A stretch of 64,000 bases of DNA, from NCBI GenBank assembly GCA_900547155.1, contig URFH01000007.1:1-64000 (forward strand), written 5' to 3'. The stretch's first letter is position 1. Each line of letters opens with the position of its first letter. Positions 7,763 through 17,059 of this stretch are shown piece by piece. The notes under the pieces were generated by a model, which had not been told where the DNA came from, made no database searches, and worked only from the letters and a program-made list of their open reading frames with translations. This DNA is from an uncultured bacterium (GTDB lineage: Bacteria > Cyanobacteriota > Vampirovibrionia > Gastranaerophilales > Gastranaerophilaceae). The translations under genes and the position numbers were made by a program.

Positions 7763-8308
7763 ATGAAAAAATCACTCGTATTGGCCGGAATCACCGCATT
7801 CCTGCTCTCATCAACAATGTCAATTTCTCAGGCTGCAGAAGCAACAGCCCAACCGCCCCAAAAGCCTGCTAATTGCGAATGCCAGCAGAAAAAACGGCCC
7901 GATTTCAAACGCCCTCCTCACAAAGGCCCGAATCTCGATGAAGAACTCAGCTTAACCGAGGCTCAAAAGAAGCAGGCAGAGGATTTAAGAATGAAAGGTC
8001 ATGACAAAATCAAGCCTGTTATGGAAAAAATGAAAACAAAAAATGCAGAAATAAGAAAAATTAAAGAGGACACAACACTTACAGAAGAACAAAAAGCTAA
8101 AAAAATCGAACCTTTAAAAGCGGACATCAAAAAGTTAAAACTTCAGGCAAAAACCATCCGTCAGGACAACATGAAAGAATTTGAAGCAATTCTTACGCCT
8201 GACCAGAAGACAAAATTTGAACAAATCAAACAGGAAGGCAGAGAAAAGTTCAAAAAAGAACACCGGAAACCTCAAGGACGCCCCTGCCCTCCGCCGGAAG
8301 CACGTTAA
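7763..8308 (+). CDS. Periplasmic Spy/CpxP-like stress protein
   Basis: The 181-aa protein has a clear signal peptide (KKSLVLAGITAFLLSSTMSISQAA). The mature part is Pro-rich at both ends and helical between. It holds the two LTxxQ motifs of the Spy/CpxP family: LSLTEAQKKQ near residue 73 and ILTPDQKTKF near residue 146. Family members are periplasmic chaperones or sensors. Here, next to a sigma/anti-sigma pair, it could either sense envelope or metal stress, as CnrX does for CnrYH, or be the effector. The start has GAAAGGAAAAACA upstream. Confidence 0.75.
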   Translation: MKKSLVLAGITAFLLSSTMSISQAAEATAQPPQKPANCECQQKKRPDFKRPPHKGPNLDEELSLTEAQKKQAEDLRMKGHDKIKPVMEKMKTKNAEIRKIKEDTTLTEEQKAKKIEPLKADIKKLKLQAKTIRQDNMKEFEAILTPDQKTKFEQIKQEGREKFKKEHRKPQGRPCPPPEAR

Positions 8309-8333
8309 TTCATCCGAACCAATAATAAATCCA

Positions 8334-8360
8334 AAGCCCCCGCGAATTCGGGGGCTTTTT
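8334..8360 (+). terminator. Intrinsic terminator of the ECF operon
   Basis: The stem AGCCCCC/GGGGGCT (8335-8341 and 8350-8356) encloses GCGAATTC and is followed by T5. Confidence 0.85.
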
Positions 8361-8395
8361 CATAATTATTAAGTTTATATTTGCCGTATTGCGCA

Positions 8396-9517
8396 CTAAA
8401 AACCGATTAACATCGACAATTCAGAGAACGGATACCCGAATATTTTCGCAACTTCCGGATTTGTGAGCTTGCCCTGATAGGTATTTACCCCTTTATAAAG
8501 CTCGGGAGTGGATTTTACAGCTGCAATAAAGCCTTTGTTTGCAAATTTCAAAACATAAGGAAGAATATGGTTGTTCAAAGAAATTGAAGCTGTTCTCGCC
8601 ACAAGCCCGGGGATATTCGGCACTGCATAATGAATTACGCCGTATTTTTCAAAAATCGGGTCGTCAATTGATGTGGGCGAGTCAATTGTTTCAAAAATTC
8701 CGCCCTGATCGATGGACACATCGGCAATCACCGCGCCTTTTTTCATTGATTTAACCATTTCTTCCGTGATTAACTTCGGCGCTTTTTTAGAATGGAGCAA
8801 TACGCCGCTTATCACCAAATCCGCCTCTTTAATGAGCTTTTTGAGGTTATATTCGTTAGACATGGCAGTAGCAACGGTGCCGTGGAAGACTTCTTCCGCA
8901 TGAGCAAGCTTTTTCGGGCAAATATCGAGCAAAGTAACATGCGCTCCCATGCCCGAAGCAACTCTCGCTGCATTCAGCCCGACCACACCGGCTCCGACAA
9001 CAACCACTTCTGCCGGCATTACGCCCGCAACGCCGCCGAGTAAAGTGCCGTAGCTGTTTTCGCCGATTTGCAGGTACTGGGCGCCGATTTGGACAGACAT
9101 TTTTCCGGCAATTTCGCTCATCGGGCGAAGCAAAGGCAAAGAACCGTCGGGAAGTTCTATTGTTTCGTAAGCAATTGCCGTAATTTTCCTTTTTATCAGC
9201 ACTTCCAAAAGTTCCGGCTCCACAGCAAGGTGAAAATATGTAATAATCGTCTGACCGGTTTTAAAAAGCGCAAATTCCCCGGTTTGGGGCTCTTTTACTT
9301 TTACAATTATCTCGGATTTTGCATAAATCTCCGCAGAATTATCCAGAATCTTTGCTCCGACCGCCTCGTACAAAGAATCCTCAAAACCTATTGCCGAGCC
9401 CGCATTTTTTTCCACGTAAACCGTATGCCCGTTTTTCACAAGCTCCTTAACTGACGAGGGGATGAGAGATACGCGTTTTTCGCCGTTTTTAATCTCTTTA
9501 GGCACACCAATAATCAT
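8396..9517 (-). CDS. ald: Alanine dehydrogenase
   Basis: Catalyses NAD-dependent interconversion of L-alanine and pyruvate plus ammonia. The N-terminal catalytic domain starts MIIGVPKEIKNGEKRV and continues with the conserved KVKEP and YFHLA motifs. The Rossmann domain shows VVVVGAGVVGLNAARVA. ITAIAYETIELPDG and the C-terminal NIPGLVARTAS loop are canonical, and 373 aa is the usual length. GGAGG precedes the ATG. It follows pyrF by 14 bases, probably one transcript. It would feed alanine carbon and nitrogen into pyruvate metabolism. Confidence 0.95.
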   Translation of the reverse strand: MIIGVPKEIKNGEKRVSLIPSSVKELVKNGHTVYVEKNAGSAIGFEDSLYEAVGAKILDNSAEIYAKSEIIVKVKEPQTGEFALFKTGQTIITYFHLAVEPELLEVLIKRKITAIAYETIELPDGSLPLLRPMSEIAGKMSVQIGAQYLQIGENSYGTLLGGVAGVMPAEVVVVGAGVVGLNAARVASGMGAHVTLLDICPKKLAHAEEVFHGTVATAMSNEYNLKKLIKEADLVISGVLLHSKKAPKLITEEMVKSMKKGAVIADVSIDQGGIFETIDSPTSIDDPIFEKYGVIHYAVPNIPGLVARTASISLNNHILPYVLKFANKGFIAAVKSTPELYKGVNTYQGKLTNPEVAKIFGYPFSELSMLIGF

Positions 9518-9531
9518 AAGACCTCCGGATT

Positions 9532-10293
9532 CTAGACGTTTGTAAGGGATTTCATCGCAGCATCAATTTCTTCGAGAATCATATTCGCAGCAACAACAGG
9601 GTCATCCGCAGAAGTAATAGGCCGGCCGACCACCATAAAATCAACACCCGCACGAATCGCGTCAGCAGGGGTTACAACCCTTATTTGGTCGTTAACAACA
9701 GACCATGTCGGGCGAATAGCCGGGCAGAGGATGATAAAATCATCATCAAACTCCTGACGGATGCGTTTTGCCTCTGATGCGCTGGCAATAACACCATCGA
9801 TTTTCGATTCTTTAGCCAAATACGTAAGATGAGCAACATATTCATCAATATTCATCTTTACATTCAGTTCTTCGGTCAGGGTTCTTTGTCCGAAGCTCGA
9901 AAGCAAGGTTACACCGAGAATAGTGGGCATAGGTTTTTCGTATCTTTTTGCTGTTTCACGTGCAACCTTTACCATTGAGGTAAGCATTTTTGACCCGCCC
10001 GCAAGATGGGCATTAAAAAAGCTCACACCGCGTTTTACGAGGTTGGAGCTTGCTTTTGCGACCGTATTGGGGATATCGTGAAATTTCCCGTCAAAATATA
10101 CTTCGCCGCCAAGACGTTTAATAGTATCAATAGCGTCATAAGCGCAGGATGTGAACAATTGCGGGCCAACCTTAAAAAATCCTACATAATCCTTTAACAA
10201 AGTAACGAGTCTTTCGACTTCTTCTATCGAATCCACATCCAGAGCCAGCACCAGTCTGTCTTTGGGGGATAAATTTTTATTGCTTAAAGCCAT
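9532..10293 (-). CDS. pyrF: Orotidine-5'-phosphate decarboxylase
   Basis: Performs the last step of UMP synthesis, decarboxylating OMP. LVLALDVDS opens the TIM barrel. The catalytic D-x-K-x-x-D motif is FDGKFHDIPNTV, and the phosphate-gripping end is FMVVGRPITSADDP. The start is uncertain: the longest frame begins at a TTG (10326). I prefer the ATG at 10293 because LSPKDRLVLALDVD follows closely, as in the family. About 253 aa is normal for the short bacterial type. It sits 14 bases before ald. Confidence 0.93.
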   Translation of the reverse strand: MALSNKNLSPKDRLVLALDVDSIEEVERLVTLLKDYVGFFKVGPQLFTSCAYDAIDTIKRLGGEVYFDGKFHDIPNTVAKASSNLVKRGVSFFNAHLAGGSKMLTSMVKVARETAKRYEKPMPTILGVTLLSSFGQRTLTEELNVKMNIDEYVAHLTYLAKESKIDGVIASASEAKRIRQEFDDDFIILCPAIRPTWSVVNDQIRVVTPADAIRAGVDFMVVGRPITSADDPVVAANMILEEIDAAMKSLTNV

Positions 10294-10369
10294 GCTGTAT
10301 CTACCATATTCCCCTAACTGCAACAATTTAATATAACATTTTTAACAACCTATTGCAACAACCCCGCGA

Positions 10370-11131
10370 TTAAACCGAGTTGCTAGCAAGAACGGGCCAA
10401 TCTCTGCTGTTATTAACCTTAAAAAGCCCGCTGTAATCACGATTCGGGTCGAGTTTTATGGTGTTTATGAGCTTTCTTTTGGGCGACATAATTTGAATTT
10501 CCGAAACCGAGCCGTTTGGGCGGTATTTTCCACGCTCAATGCGTGCAAGTTTGTGCGAGTTGTCATAAACATACTTTTCGGCCGGAAATTCTTTATTTTT
10601 GTAGTAATAAACAACTTCAAACGGATTACCCTTTTTCAAAGGACGGTTATAGACCGATTTCAAATATGTTTGGGAACTGTTTTTTCGGGACGGGCCAATC
10701 TGCTTTCTGTAATAGCCGGAACCCAAAACTTCATTTATGAGCGTTTTTCCATCTGCGTCCCATACCTCCACCTTGTAGGGGCCTTCTGCATTATGGAAAG
10801 TTTTGATATGCTTGATGAGGTTGTCATTTGCGTCCGTAATAACGCGGTTGAAACACTTTACAGCCTGTTTTGAGCGCTTGACCTCTGCAGAATCAGTTCC
10901 AAACTCTGTATATTTTTTTATTTTCAGATACAAATTCCCCGCGGCATCTCTTAATTCGCCGTAGAGGTTGTCAATTTTTTTGTATTTGAGGTTTCTGGGG
11001 GAGCCGTAAAAAATATCATCGGTTATTTTTGAAGCCAAAGAAGCCTGAACCGGCTGTGGGATAATTTTTACAATCTCCCGTTTTCCCTTGAACGAATTTG
11101 AATAATTAGGTCTAACAGAATCTACTTTCAT
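10370..11131 (-). CDS. Unknown protein with N-terminal NSFKGK motif
   Basis: I do not recognise this 253-aa family. It is basic and soluble, with no signal peptide or membrane helix. The middle and C-terminal parts alternate short strands with Asp/Asn/Gly turns (LYGELRDAAGNLYLKI, VWDADGKTLINEV, IERGKYRPNGSVSEIQI), suggesting a repeated beta fold. The N-terminus MKVDSVRPNYSNSFKGK resembles three other proteins in this window. It stands alone between pyrF and tsaD on the minus strand. Confidence 0.65.
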   Translation of the reverse strand: MKVDSVRPNYSNSFKGKREIVKIIPQPVQASLASKITDDIFYGSPRNLKYKKIDNLYGELRDAAGNLYLKIKKYTEFGTDSAEVKRSKQAVKCFNRVITDANDNLIKHIKTFHNAEGPYKVEVWDADGKTLINEVLGSGYYRKQIGPSRKNSSQTYLKSVYNRPLKKGNPFEVVYYYKNKEFPAEKYVYDNSHKLARIERGKYRPNGSVSEIQIMSPKRKLINTIKLDPNRDYSGLFKVNNSRDWPVLASNSV

Positions 11132-11215
11132 ACTTTTTCTCTATCTTATAAGTGTTAAGCCTAAAATCTATGAAAAAAATTTTTTGCCTCTTTTATGAAA
11201 CAGCTGCAACAAAAA

Positions 11216-12265
11216 TTAACATCTCGAAAAGACTTCAACATCGAGAGAATCCGTTGTATTTGTTAAAAAATACGCTGCACTGGCAATCATAGAAGCATTG
11301 TCAGTGCAATATTTCATCGCCGGAGCATAAATTTTATAGCCTTTTTCCCGGAGAGCAAAAAATTTATTTCTTATTTCAGAATTCGCAGCAACTCCGCCGC
11401 CCAGCACAATTTGCTTTATATTATATTTTTCAGCTGCTTTGAGCGTTTTTCCGAAAAGCGTAGAGGTTATGCACTCCTGAAAGCTTGCTGCAACATCCTC
11501 TTTAGGCAGGGGGCTGCCATCCAGTGTTAATTTTTTAGTCAAATTCAACACCGCAGTTTTCAAACCCGAAAAACTAAAGTCAAATTCCCCCTGAAGCCTT
11601 GCTTTCGGGAGAACATAGGCTTTGGGATTGCCTTTTTGCGCCATTTTATCGAGATTTACGCCGCCAGGATAAGGAAGCCCCATGAGTCTTGCGACCTTGT
11701 CATAGACTTCGCCGGTTGCGTCGTCTATTGTTTCGCCGATTATCTCCTGTTTCTGGTAAGAATCGACCTTTATAATCTGCGTATGCCCCCCGCTCACAAG
11801 CAGGGCAAGCATTGGCGGTTCTAAATCAGTATCCAGATAATTTGCGCAAACATGCGCGTTAAGATGGTTTACGCCGATAAAAGGCTTGTCATGCGTCACG
11901 GCAAAAGCTTTTGCAGCGTTCAAACCGACCAGAAGCGACCCGACCAGCCCCGGCCCGACGGTAGAAGCGACGGCAGTGAGCTCTTCAGGCTTCATATTTG
12001 CTTCTTCCAGCGCCTGATTTATCACCAGAATCACGGAATCAAGGTGCTCTCTGGCTGCAATTTCCGGTACAACCCCGCCGAACTGCTGATGTGTCTTTAT
12101 TTGCGACGCAACAACGTTAGAAATCACGGTTCTGCCGTTTTTTACGATTGCGCAAGCAGTTTCGTCGCAGCTGGACTCCAGAGCCAGTATATATATATCC
12201 TCTTTGCTGTCAGGCCCGATATAAACGCTTTTTTCGCTCAATGGTGTTTTGAATTCTTTTAACAT
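11216..12265 (-). CDS. tsaD: tRNA threonylcarbamoyladenosine transferase TsaD
   Basis: TsaD transfers the threonylcarbamoyl group to A37 of ANN-decoding tRNAs, with TsaB and TsaE. ILALESSCDETACAIV opens the ASKHA fold. THQQFGGVVPEIAAREHL and the metal ligands in HLNAHVCANYL (HxxxH) are conserved, as are LVSGGHTQI and the C-terminal LGGGVAANSEIR with YCTDNASMIA. At 349 aa it has about 25 extra residues before the conserved core. tsaB and tsaE lie 25 kb away in the same window; no TsaC/Sua5 is visible. Confidence 0.95.
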   Translation of the reverse strand: MLKEFKTPLSEKSVYIGPDSKEDIYILALESSCDETACAIVKNGRTVISNVVASQIKTHQQFGGVVPEIAAREHLDSVILVINQALEEANMKPEELTAVASTVGPGLVGSLLVGLNAAKAFAVTHDKPFIGVNHLNAHVCANYLDTDLEPPMLALLVSGGHTQIIKVDSYQKQEIIGETIDDATGEVYDKVARLMGLPYPGGVNLDKMAQKGNPKAYVLPKARLQGEFDFSFSGLKTAVLNLTKKLTLDGSPLPKEDVAASFQECITSTLFGKTLKAAEKYNIKQIVLGGGVAANSEIRNKFFALREKGYKIYAPAMKYCTDNASMIASAAYFLTNTTDSLDVEVFSRC

Positions 12266-12361
12266 TTTTTTGCCTTTTTGTTTTCCTGAATTGTATTTTA
12301 CTCCAAACTTAACAAAATTAAAATTTTAACAAAAACTTGAAAATTCCAGTAAAAATAAATC

Positions 12362-12393
12362 TTTACAAAGACATTGTTTAATTGATACAATGT
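12362..12393 (+). promoter_or_regulatory. Candidate promoter overlapped by an inverted repeat
   Basis: TTTACA (12362-12367) and TACAAT (12386-12391) are spaced by 18 bases. A 7-bp inverted repeat, ACATTGT and ACAATGT (12371-12377 and 12387-12393), covers the spacer and -10, as an operator would. It lies upstream of the GGDEF/HD-GYP gene. Confidence 0.4.
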
Positions 12394-12488
12394 TTTTAAA
12401 CACTGAATTGTAAAATTTTTTAATATTTATGTCAAAAAATGGCAATCAGTTGTTTTATATAAACATATTTTGTGTGAAGGTACCCGTC

Positions 12489-14342
12489 TTGAATTTTAAT
12501 AGCAGAACAGAAAATAATAATACGGACATTAATAAACAGGAATCGAAGCTGAAGCAATCAAACCCGATTCTTACATCCGATATTGTCTCAAAAATCAACA
12601 ATATGGGCACCAGAACTACTGCCAACCGCTTTTACGGCGGATACAACCAGCAAAACTGGAAACCCGCACAGCATACAGACGTTATGGAGATTCTGCGGTG
12701 CTTTAATGAAGTCATAAAAGACAAAGAAACCCAGAATGAGCTGTTTTATTCGCTTCATAACATATTTGTAAACAAAATGAATGCCATGTTTACGGCGTTC
12801 GGAACATATAATGAACAGTCAAAATGCATAAACCTCAAAATTATTGACAAAATCGGCAGCACTTTCTCCAGCCGTGTCCTGATTAACGGCCACCATACCC
12901 CGATTGAAAATGCTTTCAACAGCCGCCAGCCGATTTTTGAGAACAACAATTCATTTTTAAATATTCATTACCTGAATGCCTCCCCCGCAGCAATTATCCC
13001 GCTTTGCGACGGTGATAAATGTATCGGAGTGATGATTGTCGGCGATAATGATTATACAAATTACGCGGATATCTACAAAATGATGGCAAATTATCTTGCC
13101 CTTTTCATTCAAAACAAAGAACTCTCAAACAAAGTTCTTTTGAACACCCACACCGATGCTCTGACCAATCTGAACAACCACAGACGCCTTCAGGAAATCC
13201 TTGTGCAGGAAATTGACAAGGCCAAACGCACCGATACGAAAATGTCAGTTGTTATTTTTGACATAAACAATATTTCACAGATAAACAAGGATTTTGGTGC
13301 GGCAAAAGGCGACGAAATCATAAAACTTGTTTCGGACAAAATCAGCCAGAACATAAGAACAAACGACAGCGCCGGAAGATACGGCGGCGACGAAATTGCG
13401 GTTATTTTACCGGATACGGATTCGGCTGACGCAAAATATCTTGCAGAATATCTCACTTACACGCTTTCCTGCTGCCTTGTTGACGGCGTAGGGCCGATAA
13501 AAGTTTCTGTAGGAATTTCAACTTTCCCGAAATCCTCAATTGACCCGGAAAAACTCTGGATTCTGGCAGAACAGGCAATGTATATTTCCAAAAGCAAAGG
13601 CTACAAAAACGGAATGTCCACAATTGTCTGCTCGGAGGATTTTGATTTCTGGGATGATATGGCGCTCAGTTCATTTGCGTCAGTCATTGCGAAGCGCCAC
13701 TCGCAAATCGGCATAAACTTTGATGAAGAGCTCGTTGCAAAATTCCATAACGAAGAAATTATTTCACAAAACCACTTAATCGAGGTCGTAACCTCGCTTG
13801 CTTCGGCGATTGATGCAAAAGATGAATACACAAAAGGTCATTCGACCTCAGTTTCCAGATATTCTGAAGCGCTGGCAAGAAGTTTGAACCTTCCTGAAAA
13901 AGATGTGGAAAGAATCAAGCTCGGAGCGCTTTTGCATGACATAGGAAAAATCGGAATACCGGAAAATGTCCTCAAAAAGCCGTCAAAACTCGACGATAAT
14001 GAATGGGAAGTAATGAAACAGCACCCGTCAATCGGCGCAGAAAAGGTGCTCATGCCTAACGAATCGCTGCATGACCTCATTCCTATTGTCAAATACCACC
14101 ATGAACACTGGGACGGCTCAGGATACCCCGAAAAACTCAAAGGTGAAGAAATTCCCCTCGCAGCAAGAATAGTTTCTGTTGCTGACGCTTATCATGCGCT
14201 CATCAGCGACAGACCGTACAGGAAAGGATTATCAGTAGAAAAAGCATGCGAAATTCTCAAGCTCGGCGCCGGAATCCAATGGGACAAAAGGCTTGTGGAT
14301 GAATTTATTAACATTGCACCCTCGCTTGCTACTAATATTTAG
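12489..14342 (+). CDS. GGDEF and HD-GYP cyclic-di-GMP protein
   Basis: The N-terminal about 200 residues look like a GAF-type sensor (IIPLCDGDKCIGVMIVG). A GGDEF domain follows, with GGDEI at about residues 299-303 and an RxxD inhibitory site (RTND) five residues before it. A C-terminal HD-GYP phosphodiesterase carries LLHDIGKIGIPENVL and HHEHWDGSGYPEKLKG. Both synthesis and breakdown motifs are intact, so one activity may be conditional. The TTG at 12489 has GAAGG eight bases upstream; the in-frame ATG at 12429 has no ribosome site and would add 20 residues. Total 617 aa, cytoplasmic. It would set c-di-GMP levels read by PilZ proteins such as the one at 62.8 kb. Confidence 0.9.
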   Translation: MNFNSRTENNNTDINKQESKLKQSNPILTSDIVSKINNMGTRTTANRFYGGYNQQNWKPAQHTDVMEILRCFNEVIKDKETQNELFYSLHNIFVNKMNAMFTAFGTYNEQSKCINLKIIDKIGSTFSSRVLINGHHTPIENAFNSRQPIFENNNSFLNIHYLNASPAAIIPLCDGDKCIGVMIVGDNDYTNYADIYKMMANYLALFIQNKELSNKVLLNTHTDALTNLNNHRRLQEILVQEIDKAKRTDTKMSVVIFDINNISQINKDFGAAKGDEIIKLVSDKISQNIRTNDSAGRYGGDEIAVILPDTDSADAKYLAEYLTYTLSCCLVDGVGPIKVSVGISTFPKSSIDPEKLWILAEQAMYISKSKGYKNGMSTIVCSEDFDFWDDMALSSFASVIAKRHSQIGINFDEELVAKFHNEEIISQNHLIEVVTSLASAIDAKDEYTKGHSTSVSRYSEALARSLNLPEKDVERIKLGALLHDIGKIGIPENVLKKPSKLDDNEWEVMKQHPSIGAEKVLMPNESLHDLIPIVKYHHEHWDGSGYPEKLKGEEIPLAARIVSVADAYHALISDRPYRKGLSVEKACEILKLGAGIQWDKRLVDEFINIAPSLATNI

Positions 14343-14359
14343 ATAAAGTTTATAATTTA

Positions 14360-14388
14360 TTGACATATTTTAAGGTTGATGATATAAT
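14360..14388 (+). promoter_or_regulatory. Consensus sigma-70 promoter
   Basis: Perfect TTGACA (14360-14365) and TATAAT (14383-14388) with a 17-base spacer. It gives a 5' leader of about 75 nt before the small membrane protein gene. It is the best housekeeping promoter in the window and implies strong expression. Confidence 0.8.
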
Positions 14389-14471
14389 ACGTGAACCTAA
14401 AAGTATCCCTATAATCTCTTATTCGTGTGATTAATTAAGTACTAATAAATAATTTAATGAGGATATGAACT

Positions 14472-14999
14472 ATGGAAGTTCGTGTAATCAAGGCTTCTGA
14501 GCCCTCAAAAAACAACAAAATTAATATTCCTTTGGCCGCGGCTATCGGCGGAGTATCAGGCTATGCGCTAAAGCATGCTTTGCCTGTTACAATTGAAGAT
14601 TTAAATGAATTTACAAATCATCAATACCAGAAGATGATTGAAGAAAAAACAACAAAAACAAGAAATAAATTCCTTAAAGGCGTTGAAAAAGAAGCTAAAA
14701 GGGCTCCGGAGAACAAGGCGCTTGATATTTTTATCAAATCACAGTCAGAAGATAAAGAAATCGCCAAACAGGCCCTGAAAGATCGTAAAAACCTGCCCAA
14801 AGAAGCCCTGAAACAGCTTACTGAAATCAGAAACAATCTGGCAAGCAAAATCAAAGTCGCACGCCAGACTACGACATTTTTGCTTTCGTCATCAGCAAAA
14901 CAAGCCCGTCCGGCCTCGATTTTTGTGGTTCCCGGCGTAATTCTCGGTATGGTTTTTGCATTTATTTATAATGTCATTGGTGACATGAGAAACGGCTAG
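14472..14999 (+). CDS. Small unknown membrane protein
   Basis: I do not recognise this 175-aa protein. An N-terminal glycine-rich hydrophobic stretch (IPLAAAIGGVSGYALKHALP) is followed by a long, very basic helical region of about 110 residues. A C-terminal membrane helix (ASIFVVPGVILGMVFAFIYNVI) ends it, leaving a short tail. GAGGAT precedes the ATG. The consensus promoter upstream suggests an abundant protein. The gene after it encodes a coiled-coil protein, also of unknown role. Confidence 0.7.
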   Translation: MEVRVIKASEPSKNNKINIPLAAAIGGVSGYALKHALPVTIEDLNEFTNHQYQKMIEEKTTKTRNKFLKGVEKEAKRAPENKALDIFIKSQSEDKEIAKQALKDRKNLPKEALKQLTEIRNNLASKIKVARQTTTFLLSSSAKQARPASIFVVPGVILGMVFAFIYNVIGDMRNG

Positions 15000-15121
15000 G
15001 CTAATTAATAATATAAGATTAAAATGCCCTTGTATTCAATTCATAATACAGGGGTGTTCTTGTATTTACAGGCTTTTAGGATTTTTGTTAAGGTTTGTAA
15101 CAAATATAAGAAATATTGAAA

Positions 15122-15149
15122 TTGTATATACCCAATTTGTTTTTATATA
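15122..15149 (+). promoter_or_regulatory. Candidate promoter of the coiled-coil gene
   Basis: TTGTAT (15122-15127) and TATATA (15144-15149) are spaced by 16 bases, about 29 bases before the start codon, which has AAAGGTG as ribosome site. Confidence 0.45.
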
Positions 15150-15177
15150 AGAGTAAGTGACAAAGTAAAGGTGTATC

Positions 15178-16299
15178 ATGGTAAGTATTAACACAAATTA
15201 TTCAACAACTTATCCGACAGGTTCAACAAAATCTTCTACCGGAACAACAAATTCCACAGAAGAAACGCTTTTCGGTGATGTAGAAGTAACGGGTGCTTCC
15301 ACAACCGATAAAGAAACAGCTGAACTCGAAGCAAAACTTGCTGCTTATCAGGCTCAAAAACAAGAACTGGAAACAAAACTCCAGCAGTACAAACAAGAAA
15401 AATCACAGCTTGAAGCAAGAAATGCAGCACTTGAAGCTAAAGCAACACAGCTTGAAACAGAAATTAAACAAGTAGAATCCGATCGTGAATCTTATGAAGC
15501 TCAGGCTAAAGAACAGAAAGAAAAATATGAAAAAGACAACATCACACTTCTTTCTGTAATCAAAAAGATGAACGACAAAATCAACGAAACAACTCAAACT
15601 GTTGCTCAGGCAGCTCAAGAAGAAGACAAAAAAATAGAAGATGCAACAACTGAGGCTTTCAAAAAGTACGAAGCAGGTGAAATCACAGAAGACGAAATTC
15701 CTGCATACATCGCTCAAAAATCCGGCAACCAAAACCTCATCGACCAGCTCGCAACAGCAGGTTTGAATGCAGTAAACTCTTTCAGCGCACAGGTTAAATC
15801 ATTAATAGCTCAAATGGCACAAACATTGAACTATCTTAACCAGAACAAAGTGAATATTGAAACTGCAACTGAAAAAATAGATAACAGAAATGCCCAGTTG
15901 ACAGTAGTTCGCGAAGAACAGGCAGTTGTCCAAGATGATATTGAAGTTGTTGATACAAAAATCAATTCAACTCAATCAGAAATCAACAAAGTAGATAAAA
16001 ACATCAAGTCCGTACAGAACAAACTTTCCGGAACAACTGAAGAAACAAACACTGCAACACAAAATGACTACACAGCACCTGCAAAAGGCCAGCAATCTTC
16101 CAATCCTTTTGCCGGAGCAGGAAATGACCTTGGTTTAGACCTTGATTCTTTCATCTCGGTCACTACAACCATCGACTTCAGAGGATTCAAAGCAGCTCTT
16201 GATGCAATGATGACACAAAACAACCAGAGCGTTGAAAACCTCAGAGAAAGAATTCAGGAACAACGCCAGCAGAGAAACCAGGATTTGGCAGTAGCATAA
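15178..16299 (+). CDS. Coiled-coil protein of unknown function
   Basis: The 373-aa protein begins with a Ser/Thr-rich, probably disordered N-terminus (about 1-45). A long coiled coil rich in Glu, Gln, Lys and Ala follows (about 45-120), then a second helical block (about 170-290) with NSFSAQVKSLIAQMAQTLNYL. The C-terminal part is Asn/Gln-rich and ends with another short helix. It has no signal peptide or membrane helix. It may be a scaffold or filament-forming protein. It ends at a strong hairpin and stands alone as a transcription unit. Confidence 0.75.
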   Translation: MVSINTNYSTTYPTGSTKSSTGTTNSTEETLFGDVEVTGASTTDKETAELEAKLAAYQAQKQELETKLQQYKQEKSQLEARNAALEAKATQLETEIKQVESDRESYEAQAKEQKEKYEKDNITLLSVIKKMNDKINETTQTVAQAAQEEDKKIEDATTEAFKKYEAGEITEDEIPAYIAQKSGNQNLIDQLATAGLNAVNSFSAQVKSLIAQMAQTLNYLNQNKVNIETATEKIDNRNAQLTVVREEQAVVQDDIEVVDTKINSTQSEINKVDKNIKSVQNKLSGTTEETNTATQNDYTAPAKGQQSSNPFAGAGNDLGLDLDSFISVTTTIDFRGFKAALDAMMTQNNQSVENLRERIQEQRQQRNQDLAVA

Positions 16300-16321
16300 A
16301 AGTATAAAGATAATCGGAGAA

Positions 16322-16356
16322 AAAAGGGCCTTATTTAAAATAAGGCCCTTTTTATT
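16322..16356. terminator. Bidirectional intrinsic terminator
   Basis: A long stem AAAGGGCCTTATTT/AAATAAGGCCCTTT is flanked by A- and T-runs between the converging coiled-coil and OmpA/MotB-like genes. Confidence 0.85.
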
Positions 16357-17050
16357 GTTTTTTTATAGAATCAAGAATGCTTTTGTCTTTGAACATTATT
16401 TTCAACTCAACGCGCCTGCTTTTTGAAAAATCCTCTTTTCCGTTCGTAAAAATCGGCTCGGAGGAGCTTTTCCCCTGCACGGACAGGAGCTTGTAGAGGT
16501 CTTTTTCATAGGATTTTTTGCCGGAATAATTTGAAAAAACAATATATTGCGCAACAGAAGACGCTCTTTTCAGGCTCAAATCCATATTTCGGAAATACTT
16601 TTCTTCCTCGGATTTTGCACCGGCAAAAGTATGAGAATCAGTATGCCCCTCAATGATAATTTGCGAAATATTTTCACGGATTTTTTTATCTTTTAAAATT
16701 GTGTTGAAATATACCGGCACAAATTTCGCAAGATAGGCTTTTCCGCCTTCTGAAAGCTCATAGCTGTTCAGCTCGAACAATTCCAAATCCGAAATCTTAA
16801 TCCTGCCGGAAAATTTGTCCACATCTGCATTTATATTGTTCTTTTTCAGCTCCTCGAGCAGTTTTTCACTAACCTCAAACTGATTTTTCTGTTCGTTGAC
16901 TTTGTTTGTGGTGAATCCGGTGATTGCAAAAACGAAAAGTATGATAAAAATTACAACGAGCCCGAGCAAAAGGTCGCTCATCGTCACCCAGAAAACGTTT
17001 TCGTCGCCGCCCGGGGTATTTTTTTGTGATGAATATTTTACATACTTCAT
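16352..17050 (-). CDS. OmpA/MotB-domain protein, ZorB-like motor subunit
   Basis: The 232-aa protein has a short cytoplasmic N-terminus and one membrane helix, FWVTMSDLLLGLVVIFIILF, with an Asp at residue 26 placed like the ion-carrying Asp of MotB. A periplasmic OmpA-like peptidoglycan-binding domain follows (IIIEGHTDSH, LSLKRASSVAQYIV, SRRVELKIMF). It lies nine bases after the MotA/ExbB-like gene. Together they should form a peptidoglycan-anchored, ion-driven rotary unit. Candidate families are ZorAB-like and MotAB-like. No zorC, zorD or zorE follows. Confidence 0.75.
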   Translation of the reverse strand: MKYVKYSSQKNTPGGDENVFWVTMSDLLLGLVVIFIILFVFAITGFTTNKVNEQKNQFEVSEKLLEELKKNNINADVDKFSGRIKISDLELFELNSYELSEGGKAYLAKFVPVYFNTILKDKKIRENISQIIIEGHTDSHTFAGAKSEEEKYFRNMDLSLKRASSVAQYIVFSNYSGKKSYEKDLYKLLSVQGKSSSEPIFTNGKEDFSKSRRVELKIMFKDKSILDSIKKQ

Positions 17051-17059
17051 TTTCCGCTC

